64,000 nucleotides of DNA from Cohnella phaseoli (GCF_003386235.1 NZ_QRDZ01000045.1:1-64000); one strand, 5' to 3'; positions 32,762 to 42,248 are shown, numbered from the stretch's first letter. Translations and numbers: made by a program. The notes: a model not told the origin generated them from the sequence alone.

Positions 32762-34057
32762 ATGGGAACGATCAGAAAACACGTCGCATTGCCTGCGTTG
32801 GTGCTGGCGATTGCCGTACTTGCGATATTGGGGTTAATCGTCTATGGCGCGAAGGATAAGGGAAAGTTCGAGTTCATTGATCTGATCGGCAGTCGTGAGG
32901 CGATTCGGGACGTCGCGCTGGTTGGCGAGCTGAGCGACGGGATGCACAGCACTTCGTTCCGGATAGACGGAGGGCGACTTCACACGGACACGAAGCTGTT
33001 CGATCAGGCCCGGAACATCCCTGCGTATCTTTATTATCCGGGAAGTGTCGGACCATTCGGCGCCGTGCGATTTGGCAGGATGGAATACAACATCGAAAAC
33101 AGAAGCACAGAGCATACGATTTATTCTCGCGTCATGACGGACAAAGGTTACTCGGTTCCAGAAGGAGCGGCGGAGGTGAAGCCGTCTGTTGTTTATCGGC
33201 CGGCCTCGGCTTCGGACGAGAACGCTAACTTCAGATGGACGAATCCGCTGGAATACGGCCTGGCGCAAATTGGCGACCGCGTCTTCTACACGCTTCCCGT
33301 AACGACCGATTATACCGGGATGAATGCCATTTATGAGCTTAAGTTCTATGATTGGGGCTTTCGGCCGCAGGACATGAAGCCGTTCGAGTCTCGCAAGCTG
33401 GTCGAGCTTCCGCTCACGGCGAACGAACCGGGGGGAACGGGCATTGAAATACTCGGCTTGAAGGCGGTGGGCGATAAGCTGGCGCTGCTGTCGGTGGAGG
33501 CGGGTTACCTTCATATCCGCAGCTTCGACAGCGACAGCGGCAAGCTGCTCGGCGAGGCGGACTTGTCGAAGTCCGATCCGTCGATTAACTGGCAAGCCGC
33601 ATATTCCGAGCGATACGAGGCGTATGTCGATGCGCAGCGGGCGTTGCTGACCGTAAGCTTTCGCGGCGTGTCGCAAGATGCGGAGGAGCGGCCGCATACG
33701 GCGGTGCTCAGCTTCGATTTCTCGAACGGTATCGAACTTGTCGACTGGTCGAACTTATCGTTCGAAGGCAACGAGGAGAATAACTATGGCGGCGTATCGC
33801 TGCTCGGCTATCGGAACGGCAGGGTGATCGCCGTCCGCTCCTATCGCGAGCCGGAGTCGGAGCAGGAGCGCGGCGTCTTCGACATTTTGCGGCCGCAGCA
33901 TCTGTATCTGTACGTCTTCGAGCATGCCAAGCTGATATATAAGGGCGAACTGGCTACGGATAAAAACGATGACCGTATCCGAGCCTTCAATCGGGTTGGC
34001 GGATACGATTACTCGCCGACAGAGCATCGGAATTTCTTGAATGTTGCGCTTGAATAG
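32762..34057 (+). CDS. Membrane-anchored extracytoplasmic protein of unknown function
   Basis: This 431-residue protein is not recognised. A single N-terminal transmembrane segment (about 8-28) is followed by an extracellular part without further membrane segments or obvious repeats. The exported part is rich in short beta-prone stretches and Tyr/Asp, with no lipobox and no known catalytic motif. GAGGGGAA precedes the ATG. Located between the membrane subunit and the ATPase of a YtrA-type operon, it is probably an accessory component facing the cell wall, in the position where other ytr operons carry extra subunits. Confidence 0.75.
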   Translation: MGTIRKHVALPALVLAIAVLAILGLIVYGAKDKGKFEFIDLIGSREAIRDVALVGELSDGMHSTSFRIDGGRLHTDTKLFDQARNIPAYLYYPGSVGPFGAVRFGRMEYNIENRSTEHTIYSRVMTDKGYSVPEGAAEVKPSVVYRPASASDENANFRWTNPLEYGLAQIGDRVFYTLPVTTDYTGMNAIYELKFYDWGFRPQDMKPFESRKLVELPLTANEPGGTGIEILGLKAVGDKLALLSVEAGYLHIRSFDSDSGKLLGEADLSKSDPSINWQAAYSERYEAYVDAQRALLTVSFRGVSQDAEERPHTAVLSFDFSNGIELVDWSNLSFEGNEENNYGGVSLLGYRNGRVIAVRSYREPESEQERGVFDILRPQHLYLYVFEHAKLIYKGELATDKNDDRIRAFNRVGGYDYSPTEHRNFLNVALE

Positions 34058-34083
34058 CGAAGGGGAACGCAAGTCCGGGAGGG

Positions 34084-34794
34084 ATGGCTGTGATCGAGTT
34101 AAAATATGTAGATAAGCGCTATCCGACGAGCAACGCTCTGCTGTACATTAACAGCCTGACGATAGAGACGGGAGAGATCGTCGGCATTCTGGGCGAGAAC
34201 GGCAGCGGCAAAACGACGCTGCTCAAGTCGATTATGGGGCTCGGCGAGCTGCAGAGCGGAGAGATTACGATTGCAGGGAAGCCTGTCCTGGATCAGTATG
34301 AGCGGATGGCGTTTATTACCGAAGAGGGCAGCTTCTTGCCTAACAGCACTCCGTTGGAATACGGGGAGTTTCTGGCGGCATTTTTCCCCCGATTCGATCA
34401 ACCGTATTACGCCGAGCTGCTGCAGCGATACGAGCTGCCGATCCGCCGCGCGATCAGAACCTTCTCCAAGGGGCAGAAAATGAAGCTGGAGATGAGCGCG
34501 GGGCTGGCCAAGCGAGCGGACTATTTGCTGATGGACGAACCGTTCGTCGGCAAGGACGTTTTTGCGCGGCGCGATTCCTTGAAGCTGCTGATGTCCGGAC
34601 TGCGCGGCGACGAGACGGTGCTGATCAGCACTCATCTGATCGACGAGATCGAGAACGTCATCGATCGCGCAATTGTGCTGCATCAAGGGCTGGTGCGGGC
34701 CGATGTCACTATCGACGATCTCCGGGAGGAAGGAAAAAGCTTGACGGATGTCATGCTGGAAGCGAGACAGAGCAACCGGCATTATGCCGATTAA
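34084..34794 (+). CDS. ABC transporter ATPase (YtrB-like)
   Basis: The 236-residue ATPase has Walker A G-E-N-G-S-G-K-T-T-L, a Q-loop around A-F-I-T-E-E-G-S-F, signature F-S-K-G-Q-K-M-K, Walker B Y-L-L-M-D-E-P-F and H-loop S-T-H-L. The F-S-K-G-Q-K-M-K form of the signature is typical of ATPases in YtrA/GntR operons. It would power the membrane subunit encoded at 31959. Gene order is regulator, membrane subunit, unknown exported protein, ATPase. GGGAGGG lies upstream of the ATG. Confidence 0.9.
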   Translation: MAVIELKYVDKRYPTSNALLYINSLTIETGEIVGILGENGSGKTTLLKSIMGLGELQSGEITIAGKPVLDQYERMAFITEEGSFLPNSTPLEYGEFLAAFFPRFDQPYYAELLQRYELPIRRAIRTFSKGQKMKLEMSAGLAKRADYLLMDEPFVGKDVFARRDSLKLLMSGLRGDETVLISTHLIDEIENVIDRAIVLHQGLVRADVTIDDLREEGKSLTDVMLEARQSNRHYAD

Positions 34795-34836
34795 CGGAAC
34801 ATAGAACGACGATTTGCCAAGAACGGAGATTAATTT

Positions 34837-35742
34837 ATGAGAGAAGCGTTACAGACGGTTGCGGAGCATATCATTTCGAATGCCAGGCTGCTGCGCTGGC
34901 GAGAGTTAAAGGGCGGCGTGTCTGCTCAAGTCATCGGGCTTGAGCTTGAATTGGGCGACGGGAGCTTACGCAAAATCATTATTCGCCGCCATGGGGCGAC
35001 CGATCTTGCACGAGATCCGGACATTGCCCGACATGAATTCCAGCTTCTCGGACTGCTGCACTCCGCAGGGCTGGCGGTACCTGCGCCGATCTTCGCGGAG
35101 GCATCATCGGACCTGCTCGGCTCCCCTTATATCGCTATCGAATTCATCGAGAGCCAAGGTGAGGTAGATCGGATGGCGATTCCCGACTTTCTAGGGCAAT
35201 TGGCCGCGCATCTCTTCGCCATCCATCAAGCAGAGCTTCCGCTAACAGAGCTTAGTTTTCTTTCGCAGCAGGCGGATGCGGTTTCCGCCAAGTTAGCCGC
35301 TAGGCCGGCGCAGCTGGACGCTTCCCTGAGCGAAGGACGGATCAGGGAAGCGTTGGATTCGGTATGGCCGCTGCCGCAAGCCAATCGGTCCGTGCTGCTT
35401 CACGGCGACTACTGGCCGGGAAATACGTTGTGGAGGGGAGGGAAGCTTGCCGCCGTAATCGACTGGGAGGACGTCGCGATCGGGGATCCTCTCGCAGATG
35501 TGGGCAACGCCAGATTGGAAGTTTTGTGGGCGTACGGACCCGAGGCGATGGAGGAGTTTACGCAGCATTACCGGTCGTTGGCGAAGGGGACGGGATTTAG
35601 CCAGCTTCCGTACTGGGATCTGTACGCTGCCTTGCGGCCGGCCTCCCAGCTCTCCCGCTGGGGGCTGGAGCCGTCCGTTGAGCGGACGATGCGGGAGCGG
35701 CATCTCTCGTTCGTAGACAGAGCCTTGGCGGAGCTTCGTTAG
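34837..35742 (+). CDS. Aminoglycoside-phosphotransferase-fold kinase (APH family)
   Basis: The 301-residue protein has the APH/choline kinase fold. It has an N-terminal lobe with I-I-I-R-R-H-G, the catalytic loop V-L-L-H-G-D-Y-W-P-G-N-T-L-W and the metal-binding I-D-W-E-D-V-A-I-G-D-P-L-A-D-V. It would phosphorylate a small hydroxylated substrate. Whether this is an antibiotic, sugar or metabolite cannot be told, and most chromosomal members are not resistance enzymes. CGGAG lies upstream of the ATG. It starts 42 nt after the ATPase gene and may be transcribed with that operon. Confidence 0.85.
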   Translation: MREALQTVAEHIISNARLLRWRELKGGVSAQVIGLELELGDGSLRKIIIRRHGATDLARDPDIARHEFQLLGLLHSAGLAVPAPIFAEASSDLLGSPYIAIEFIESQGEVDRMAIPDFLGQLAAHLFAIHQAELPLTELSFLSQQADAVSAKLAARPAQLDASLSEGRIREALDSVWPLPQANRSVLLHGDYWPGNTLWRGGKLAAVIDWEDVAIGDPLADVGNARLEVLWAYGPEAMEEFTQHYRSLAKGTGFSQLPYWDLYAALRPASQLSRWGLEPSVERTMRERHLSFVDRALAELR

Positions 35743-35776
35743 CTTGCGGCGGTAACGGACGCGCCTGAACGATTGT

Positions 35777-36640
35777 TTACGACTGCCTGAACCGCATGCG
35801 GAACGCCTTCGGCGTCGTCCCGGCCAGGCGGCCGAAGCAGCGCACGAAATGCGGAAAAGAGCCGAAGCCTACCTGCTCGGCAATCGAACCGATCGCCTCG
35901 TTCGTGTCGATCAGCAGCCGCTTCGCCTGCTCGATCCGATAGCGGGTCAAATAATCGAGAGGCGTGCACCCGTAAGTTCGCTTCATGCACAGGGAGATAT
36001 AGTTCGCGTGAAAATGCAGCTCCTCCGCCATCCTTTTATAGGTAAACGTCTCCCGATGGCTGCGGCGCAGAAATGCCGCAGCTTCTTCGGCGATCGCCCA
36101 ATACGCGCCGCCGGCCGGAAGTCTGGATTCCTCCTGCACCTGCAAGAGCAATTCTTGGAAAAGCAACTGCTGCCGCCAATAGGAGAACGCGGACATCTCG
36201 GCTTGCAGCGCCAGCATTTCGCGCAGATGGGTGTACGCGGATTCGGGCGCAAGCAGATTGCCCGTCTGCGGCAAGTAGAAGGAGAACGGATGAGCAATCG
36301 GATACTCCCCTTCGGCCAAGGACAGAATCGCCTTTCGGCCTTCCTCGGCATTCGCCTCGCTCCAGCCTCCGAACGTCTGGAAATGAATCCAGTAGAAATG
36401 GGTTTCCTCCTCGCATGGCTCCGTCGCCCGATGAGCGCGGTCCGGCCGCAGCAATCCGAAGCCTCCCGCGGGAATGACCACAGGCAGCGATTCCTCCGCC
36501 AAATATAAGCAGCCTCGGGTAACGAACAGCAGATCGAATACGCCGATGCCCGAGCGATCGACATGGCTGCGGCCCGAAGCGTACGTATCTTCGCCGCAGG
36601 TAATGAAATGCGGCAGAGGCGGAGAAATAAACTTCAGCAT
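35777..36640 (-). CDS. AraC family regulator, probably of the GH127 gene
   Basis: The 287-residue one-component regulator has an N-terminal cupin-like sensing domain (F-D-L-L-F-V-T-R-G-C-L-Y-L, L-L-R-P-D-R-A-H). The C-terminal double helix-turn-helix has L-H-F-H-A-N-Y-I-S-L-C-M-K and I-A-E-Q-V-G-F-G-S-F-P-H-F-V-R-C-F. It is divergent from the beta-L-arabinofuranosidase gene at 36816, the usual layout for an AraC protein that activates a glycosidase gene when the sugar is present. Confidence 0.88.
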   Translation of the reverse strand: MLKFISPPLPHFITCGEDTYASGRSHVDRSGIGVFDLLFVTRGCLYLAEESLPVVIPAGGFGLLRPDRAHRATEPCEEETHFYWIHFQTFGGWSEANAEEGRKAILSLAEGEYPIAHPFSFYLPQTGNLLAPESAYTHLREMLALQAEMSAFSYWRQQLLFQELLLQVQEESRLPAGGAYWAIAEEAAAFLRRSHRETFTYKRMAEELHFHANYISLCMKRTYGCTPLDYLTRYRIEQAKRLLIDTNEAIGSIAEQVGFGSFPHFVRCFGRLAGTTPKAFRMRFRQS

Positions 36641-36763
36641 TCGGAATCTGCCCCCCTTTTCTTCATGCGCATGCGTTTCTTTATTATAGCGAACAAATCA
36701 ACATCGATGTTGTGATCGAACAAAAACTGTGTGCGTTACGCTATCGGAGAGATGGCTTCGCGG

Positions 36764-36772
36764 TGCTATATT
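36764..36772 (+). promoter_or_regulatory. Extended -10 promoter of the GH127 gene
   Basis: TGC followed by TATATT (36767-36772) forms an extended -10, without a good -35. That fits a promoter needing an AraC activator. Confidence 0.45.
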
Positions 36773-36815
36773 AGGAGGGTGAACACCATTCTCCGAATAA
36801 GCGAGGTTATTCATA

Positions 36816-38705
36816 ATGAGCAAACGGAACACGGCATTCGAGGCGCTTCCGCTGGGCGCGATCAAGCCGGAGCAATGGCTTCGGGATCAGCTGCGCATTC
36901 AGGCGGACGGGTTAACCGGGCACCTCGAAGAGCATTGGGCGGACGTAGGTCCCGGCAACGGCTGGATCGGCGGCAAGGGGGAGAGCTGGGAGCGCGGGCC
37001 TTACTATTTGGACGGGCTGCTGCCGCTGGCCTATTTGCTGGAGGACGAGCGGCTGATCGCCAAGGCGCAGCGCTGGATCGAATGGTCGCTGGCCAGCCAG
37101 CGCGAGGACGGAGCGTTCGGGCCGGACATCATCGAGACGGTAAACGAAGACCTCGACAAGACGCAGGATTGGTGGCACTACATGATCATGCTGAAGGTCT
37201 TGACGCAATATGAGGAAGCGACCGGAGACGAACGGATCGTTCCGTTCCTTACGTCTTACTTCCGGTATGTGCGCGGTCGGATCGAGGAGCAGCCGCTGCG
37301 CGGGTGGGCGGAGGCGCGCGGCATGGAGATGCTGTTGACGATCCAGTGGCTCTACCGGAAAACCGGAGACGAACAGCTCCTACAATTGGCGAGCATCGTA
37401 CAGTCCCAAACGACGAACTGGACGGACGTCTTTCACGATTTTCCGTTTTGGCGCAAAGTCGAGCGATGGGACTGGAAAACGCATGTCGTCAATGTCGCGA
37501 TGGGCATTAAAGCGCCTGGCGTTCTCTACGAGCAAACCGGGGATTCTCGCGCTCATGCGGCGGTTCACCGCGGCATCGACAGTCTGATGACGTATCACGG
37601 ACAGGCTCACGGGATGTTTTCCGGAGACGAATGGCTGTCCGGCACGCATCCGAGCCAAGGGGTGGAGCTGTGCGCCGTTGTCGAATATATGTTTTCCATG
37701 GAGAAATTGACTAGAGTGTTCGGGGAAGGGCGCTTCGGCGACATTCTCGAACAGGTGGCGTTTAATGCCCTGCCTGCCGCCGTTTCAAGCGATTGGACGT
37801 CGCATCAGTACGACCAGCAGGTGAACCAGATCGTCTGCAACGTGGCGACACGGGAGTGGAGCAACAACGAAGAGGCGAATCTGTTCGGCCTGGAGCCGCA
37901 TTTCGGCTGTTGTACGGCGAATATGCACCAAGGCTGGCCGAAGCTGGTGTCGCACCTGTGGATGAAGGATGGGGAAGGCGGTCTGGCGGCGGTCTCGTAC
38001 GCGCCCTGCACGGTAACGACTCAAGTCGGAGCAGACGAGCAGGCGCGGGCAACGCTGAAGGTAAGCGGCAATTATCCGTTCCGCGATACGGTCGACATCG
38101 AGCTGGCTTTGGACGAATCGGCGGAGTTTGCGATCTCGCTGCGCATTCCGGGTTGGTGTGAGCAACCGACCGTAAAAGTAAACGGGGAAGAGTTTGCACT
38201 AGCGATTGAGAAAGGGTATGCGAAGCTGTGCCGGGAGTGGTCGGATGGCGATCGGCTGACGTTGCGGATGCCGATGAAGGTTAAAACCGTTACCCGCAAT
38301 TTGCTTGCCGTTAGCGTGGAGCGCGGACCGCTCGTCTACGCTTTGCCGATTCGTGAGAACTGGCATCTGCTGCAGCAAAGGGAGAAGTTCCATGACTGGG
38401 AAATTTACCCCGGCTCTCCATGGAAATACGGCCTGCTGGCCGACAGCGAGTATGAGGTCAGCTTGGAGGACGTCGCCTATCAGCCGTTCGACGCCCAGCA
38501 CTCTCCGGTTCGACTGAAGGCGAAGGGGCAACTTGTGCGCGAATGGAGGATGGAAGGCAACAACGCCGGAACTCCGCCGATGCATCCGAACGCGGACGAT
38601 CAGCCGGTCGTCGATCTGGAGCTCGTTCCTTACGGCGGCGCGAAGCTGCGCATCGGGGAGTTCCCGACGATCGGCCATCCGCTCGAAGCCAGAAAGCATA
38701 TGTAA
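36816..38705 (+). CDS. GH127-type beta-L-arabinofuranosidase (DUF1680 family)
   Basis: The 629-residue enzyme has an alpha/alpha-barrel with the family start A-F-E-A-L-P-L-G-A-I-K-P-E-Q-W-L. The zinc and catalytic residues of characterised GH127 enzymes can be placed: E284 and C286 in V-E-L-C, and C365-C366 in F-G-C-C-T-A-N-M-H-Q-G-W-P-K, where the first cysteine acts as nucleophile. E272 is a candidate acid/base. A C-terminal beta domain follows. There is no signal peptide, so it acts in the cytoplasm. GAGGTT precedes the ATG. It would release L-arabinose from plant-derived arabinosides, presumably imported by the transporter encoded at 42324-45450. Confidence 0.88.
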   Translation: MSKRNTAFEALPLGAIKPEQWLRDQLRIQADGLTGHLEEHWADVGPGNGWIGGKGESWERGPYYLDGLLPLAYLLEDERLIAKAQRWIEWSLASQREDGAFGPDIIETVNEDLDKTQDWWHYMIMLKVLTQYEEATGDERIVPFLTSYFRYVRGRIEEQPLRGWAEARGMEMLLTIQWLYRKTGDEQLLQLASIVQSQTTNWTDVFHDFPFWRKVERWDWKTHVVNVAMGIKAPGVLYEQTGDSRAHAAVHRGIDSLMTYHGQAHGMFSGDEWLSGTHPSQGVELCAVVEYMFSMEKLTRVFGEGRFGDILEQVAFNALPAAVSSDWTSHQYDQQVNQIVCNVATREWSNNEEANLFGLEPHFGCCTANMHQGWPKLVSHLWMKDGEGGLAAVSYAPCTVTTQVGADEQARATLKVSGNYPFRDTVDIELALDESAEFAISLRIPGWCEQPTVKVNGEEFALAIEKGYAKLCREWSDGDRLTLRMPMKVKTVTRNLLAVSVERGPLVYALPIRENWHLLQQREKFHDWEIYPGSPWKYGLLADSEYEVSLEDVAYQPFDAQHSPVRLKAKGQLVREWRMEGNNAGTPPMHPNADDQPVVDLELVPYGGAKLRIGEFPTIGHPLEARKHM

Positions 38706-38709
38706 TGGG

Positions 38710-38754
38710 AAATCCCCCTCCGGACGCGCAGCCGCGCATCCGGAAGGGGGATTT
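38710..38754 (+). terminator. Strong hairpin terminator after the GH127 gene
   Basis: A stem of about 20 bp (AAATCCCCC, CCGGA and GCGC blocks pairing with their complements) closes on a 4-nt loop and ends in ATTT. It separates the GH127 gene from the YesMN operon. Confidence 0.75.
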
Positions 38755-38759
38755 ATGTC

Positions 38760-38788
38760 TTTGCGGAGCGGCTCGGCCAAGTTACAAT
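38760..38788 (+). promoter_or_regulatory. Promoter of the second YesMN pair
   Basis: TTGCGG (38761-38766) and TACAAT (38783-38788) are 16 bp apart. Confidence 0.5.
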
Positions 38789-38866
38789 GGGGGGAAAGGT
38801 TTCAAGGCGGATAGCGAATGTCCGCGCCGAAGGGAGGTATGGCTTATCCGGTTAAAGTTCGGGGAT

Positions 38867-40609
38867 ATGCCCCTCAAGAGAAAGCTGTTTCTATGCATTG
38901 CGCTGCTGATCGTCGTGCCGCTGCTGCTCGCCGGCTTTTACTTGAACAACCAGTTTACGAGGCTTACGCTCAACAAATCCAGCGATATTGCGCTGCAGAC
39001 GCTTAAGCAGACGAGGCAGAACTTCGACTCCCTGATCGCCGATACGAACGATCTTACGCTGCGGATGATGTCTAACGAGCAAATCCAGAAGTTTCTGAAA
39101 GACGATTACAACAAAGAGCTCGACTATGATCAGTACTATCGGGAAATTATCGCCTGGCTGAACGATTTAATAGGCTCCAAAGCTTATTACGATACGATCG
39201 GCATCGTCGCCGGCGGCGAGCGGGTCGTTTTCCAGATGGGTACGCTGGATTCCGTTGTAGATGCCGAGCACGCGCGAACGGCTTCTGAGCTGAAGGGAAA
39301 GCTGTATTGGGCTTCCGACGGCAATCGGCTGTATGCGTATAGAAGAATTATGGATTTTAACAAATACGACAGAGAACTGGGCATCATCAAGCTGAACGTT
39401 TCCGAAGAAGCCGTGCATCGTTTTTATGAGGGGATCAATTCTTACGAAGGCTCGAGAATCGATCTGCTCGACGCTTCGGGCAAGGTGCTGTCCTCGTCCG
39501 CAAAAACCGCGATCGACGGCACTTATGAGCACTACGAGGAAATCCGGGCGGAGATCGCGTCCGGGGAGGAAGGCTTCTTCGGAAAAACGGTTGGAAGCGA
39601 GAAAAATATCGTCCTGTATTATCGGATCGCAGGTCCCGATTGGGTGCTTGTCCAGACGATTCCCGAAAGCTCCTTTACTTTGTTGAAGACGACTCTTAAC
39701 ACCGTTCTATTAATCGCGATCGGACTATGCGTCCTGTTCGGATTTCTTTTTTCTCTCGTACAGCACCGTTATTGGATCAAGCCGTTGGGAAGGCTGCGCA
39801 CGGAGATGGCCAAGCTGCGCACGGGAAATTTCAATATCGCTCTCGAAGGCGCGTCGAAGGACGAGATCGGGGAAATCCACCAAGGCTTTATCCGCATGGC
39901 CGGGCAGCTCAAGCAGACGATCGACGACGTCTACGTCAGCCGCATCAGGCGCAGGGAAGCGGAGCTGACCGCCTTGCAGGCGCAGATCAACCCGCATTTT
40001 CTGTATAACACGCTGGATTCTATACATTGGCTGGCGATGAAGCACCAAAATTACGACGTAAGCGAACAGATCGAAGCGCTCTCGGAAATTTTCAAGCACG
40101 TGCTCAGTAAAGGCCAGCCGGTTGTGACGATCGAGCGCGAGCTGGAGTTTCTGGAAAGCTACATGCTCATTCAGCAGGCCAAATACGGCCAGCGAATTAA
40201 GCTGAGGGTCGACGTCGATCCGGAGCTGTTGAGTTGCGAGGTTCCCAAGCTGATTTTGCAGCCCTTGGTGGAAAACGCGATCCTTCACGGGCTGGAAGAG
40301 AAATTGGAAGGCGGGACGATCGAGGTCGGAGTCCGGCAGGTCGGGGAACGTATTCGGCTGGTCGTATCCGACGACGGGCTTGGCACCGATGAGGAGCGGA
40401 TAAACCGGATGCTAAACGAGGAGGATGAACGGCAGGAAGTCTTCGCGCTGGGGAATATCGACGAGAGGATCAAGCTGCAATACGGGCGCGAGTTCGGTTT
40501 GAGCTTCAGCAGCAAGATTGGCGAGGGAACAGTCGTAGAAGTGCTAGTCCCCGCCGCCGGGAGAACGAATAAGGAGGAGAGGCGCAATGAAGCTGCTGAT
40601 CGCGGATGA
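38867..40609 (+). CDS. Sensor histidine kinase, YesM family
   Basis: The 580-residue membrane sensor has transmembrane helices at about 6-26 and 278-298 enclosing an extracellular Cache-like domain. HAMP and the His_kinase block Q-A-Q-I-N-P-H-F-L-Y-N-T (about H377) follow, then an ATPase domain with Q-P-L-V-E-N-A-I-L-H-G-L. The start is uncertain. ATG 38867 is the only standard codon after the promoter in this frame, but it has just GGGG 2 nt upstream. A strong AAGGGAGG stands 29 nt earlier, before an ATG in another frame. The frame itself reads W-L-I-R-L-K-F-G-D before this ATG, which resembles the usual YesM N terminus. It overlaps the regulator gene by 23 nt. Confidence 0.85.
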   Translation: MPLKRKLFLCIALLIVVPLLLAGFYLNNQFTRLTLNKSSDIALQTLKQTRQNFDSLIADTNDLTLRMMSNEQIQKFLKDDYNKELDYDQYYREIIAWLNDLIGSKAYYDTIGIVAGGERVVFQMGTLDSVVDAEHARTASELKGKLYWASDGNRLYAYRRIMDFNKYDRELGIIKLNVSEEAVHRFYEGINSYEGSRIDLLDASGKVLSSSAKTAIDGTYEHYEEIRAEIASGEEGFFGKTVGSEKNIVLYYRIAGPDWVLVQTIPESSFTLLKTTLNTVLLIAIGLCVLFGFLFSLVQHRYWIKPLGRLRTEMAKLRTGNFNIALEGASKDEIGEIHQGFIRMAGQLKQTIDDVYVSRIRRREAELTALQAQINPHFLYNTLDSIHWLAMKHQNYDVSEQIEALSEIFKHVLSKGQPVVTIERELEFLESYMLIQQAKYGQRIKLRVDVDPELLSCEVPKLILQPLVENAILHGLEEKLEGGTIEVGVRQVGERIRLVVSDDGLGTDEERINRMLNEEDERQEVFALGNIDERIKLQYGREFGLSFSSKIGEGTVVEVLVPAAGRTNKEERRNEAADRG

Positions 40610-42194
40610 CGACCGGCAAATTCGGGAGGGGATCAAAGCCGGCATAGACTGGTCTTCTTTGGGAATCGTCGAAGTGCTGACGGCGGCGAGCGGGACCGAG
40701 GCGTTCGAGATCTTTTGCGCCAATCTGCCCGAACTGGTCGTGACGGATGTCCGAATGCCGGGGATGGACGGTCTGGAATTGCTAAAGCGAATCAAGGAAA
40801 CAAGACCGGCGACTAAGGTAATCATCCTCAGCGGCTACAACGACTTCAAGTATCTCAAAAAGGCGATTCAGTGGGATGCGGCCGATTACGAAATGAAGCC
40901 GATCCGCGCAAGAAGCTTGATTCAGCTGATCAAGAAGGTCAGCGAGGAGATTGTCCGCGAGCGGGTGTCGGAGGAGACGTTCCGCAAATATTTGGCGTCG
41001 CACAAGGAGCTCTTCGTCGACGATTTCGCGGGAGGGAGAATTCGCGACCGTCTCATTCTGCAGGACGGCTTAATGCAATATTTTCAATTCGATGCCAAGG
41101 GGACTCTTCTATGCGTCCGTATCGAACAGGATCGGCGCAGGGAAGAAGCGGCGGAGAAGGAGCGGTGCGCCGATGCGATGCTTCGCGCTTTAGGCGGCCG
41201 GGAAGCGGAAGCCGGCGAATTATGGTTAAAGACGAAGGACGGGAGCCTGATCGGATTGCTGAAGCTGGAGACGGTCTCGTATTTGTACGCGCGACATGCC
41301 GTCGCGTCGTTGAAGAACCGACTGGCGGATTCGGTTCGGGAAGTTGCGCAGACGTGCGGCTGTTCGTTGTCGGCCGGCATAAGCCTGCCCGGGAACGCGT
41401 CCGATGTAAACGAATTGCAGGCGCAGGCGCGGGAGGCTCTGGCGCTTCGGCTGTATTCCGGCAAGGGCTCGGTTCATGCCTTTGAAGAGGGAGGAGCGCT
41501 CCGCGAAGAGACGATCAGGGGGCTTGCGGAAGACGACGAATTCCTCAATCTTATCCGCGAAGCCCGACTAGAGCGCTTAACCGAGCGGGTATCCGTCGAA
41601 TTCGCCAGACTTCGGCAAGAAAGAGCGTACGGCGAGAAGAGCCTTGCGGGATACTGCAAAGCATTGATTCATCTGCTCCCTGCCGCCGCGGGCGAGCCTT
41701 CCGCGGAATTGGCCGAATACGCGCGCCGACGGATCGAGGAGCTGGAGACGAGCGCATTCGTCGACATCGGCGAATACGAGGATTTCGTTCGCTTGGCGTT
41801 CGAGGAGGCGATCGAAGCTTACTTCAACGTCGGAGTCGCCCGTCTAAGCGCGCCGATCCAGCTTGCCGAAGCGTATATACGGAATCATTACGCGGAGGAG
41901 CTGACGGCCGAGAAGGTGGCCGAGCATGTGGGCAAGACGCCGAACTATTTTAGCCACCTGTTCAAAAAAGAAATGGGCGTTCCGTTCCGGGAATACGTCA
42001 ACCGTCTGCGTATTGCCAAAGCCAAGCAGCTAATCGAGCGGACGACGGACCGAATTTACGAGATCGGCGAACGGGTCGGCTTCTCGGATTATGCATACTT
42101 CACGCAAGTGTTCCGCAAGCTTGAGGGCTGCTCGCCGACGGCGCTCAGGAAGAAGCCGGACGTCAAGGACGAAAACCTTAAAATCGAAGATTAG
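40587..42194 (+). CDS. YesN-type response regulator (REC plus AraC HTH)
   Basis: The 535-residue regulator has a receiver domain (L-L-I-A-D-D-D, D54 in V-V-T-D-V-R-M-P-G-M-D, and conserved M-K-P) and a variable middle part. It ends in an AraC double helix-turn-helix (V-G-K-T-P-N-Y-F-S-H-L-F-K and V-G-F-S-D-Y-A-Y-F-T-Q-V-F-R). GGAGGAGAGG precedes the ATG within the kinase gene. It would activate the sugar importer that starts 130 nt downstream. Confidence 0.9.
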   Translation: MKLLIADDDRQIREGIKAGIDWSSLGIVEVLTAASGTEAFEIFCANLPELVVTDVRMPGMDGLELLKRIKETRPATKVIILSGYNDFKYLKKAIQWDAADYEMKPIRARSLIQLIKKVSEEIVRERVSEETFRKYLASHKELFVDDFAGGRIRDRLILQDGLMQYFQFDAKGTLLCVRIEQDRRREEAAEKERCADAMLRALGGREAEAGELWLKTKDGSLIGLLKLETVSYLYARHAVASLKNRLADSVREVAQTCGCSLSAGISLPGNASDVNELQAQAREALALRLYSGKGSVHAFEEGGALREETIRGLAEDDEFLNLIREARLERLTERVSVEFARLRQERAYGEKSLAGYCKALIHLLPAAAGEPSAELAEYARRRIEELETSAFVDIGEYEDFVRLAFEEAIEAYFNVGVARLSAPIQLAEAYIRNHYAEELTAEKVAEHVGKTPNYFSHLFKKEMGVPFREYVNRLRIAKAKQLIERTTDRIYEIGERVGFSDYAYFTQVFRKLEGCSPTALRKKPDVKDENLKIED

Positions 42195-42242
42195 CAATAG
42201 TTTTCGTAGTTTTTTGAAATAGTGGCGGCAATTATCGGACCG

Positions 42243-42248
42243 TATAAT
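42243..42248 (+). promoter_or_regulatory. -10 element of the second sugar importer operon
   Basis: A perfect TATAAT lies 75 bp upstream of the binding-protein start. No good -35 is present at 17 bp, consistent with dependence on the YesN-type activator. Confidence 0.45.

Noticed and set aside
34837-35742. Phosphotransferase as an aminoglycoside resistance gene
   Set aside because: Only the general APH fold is visible; most chromosomal members act on other small molecules and the context gives no resistance signal.
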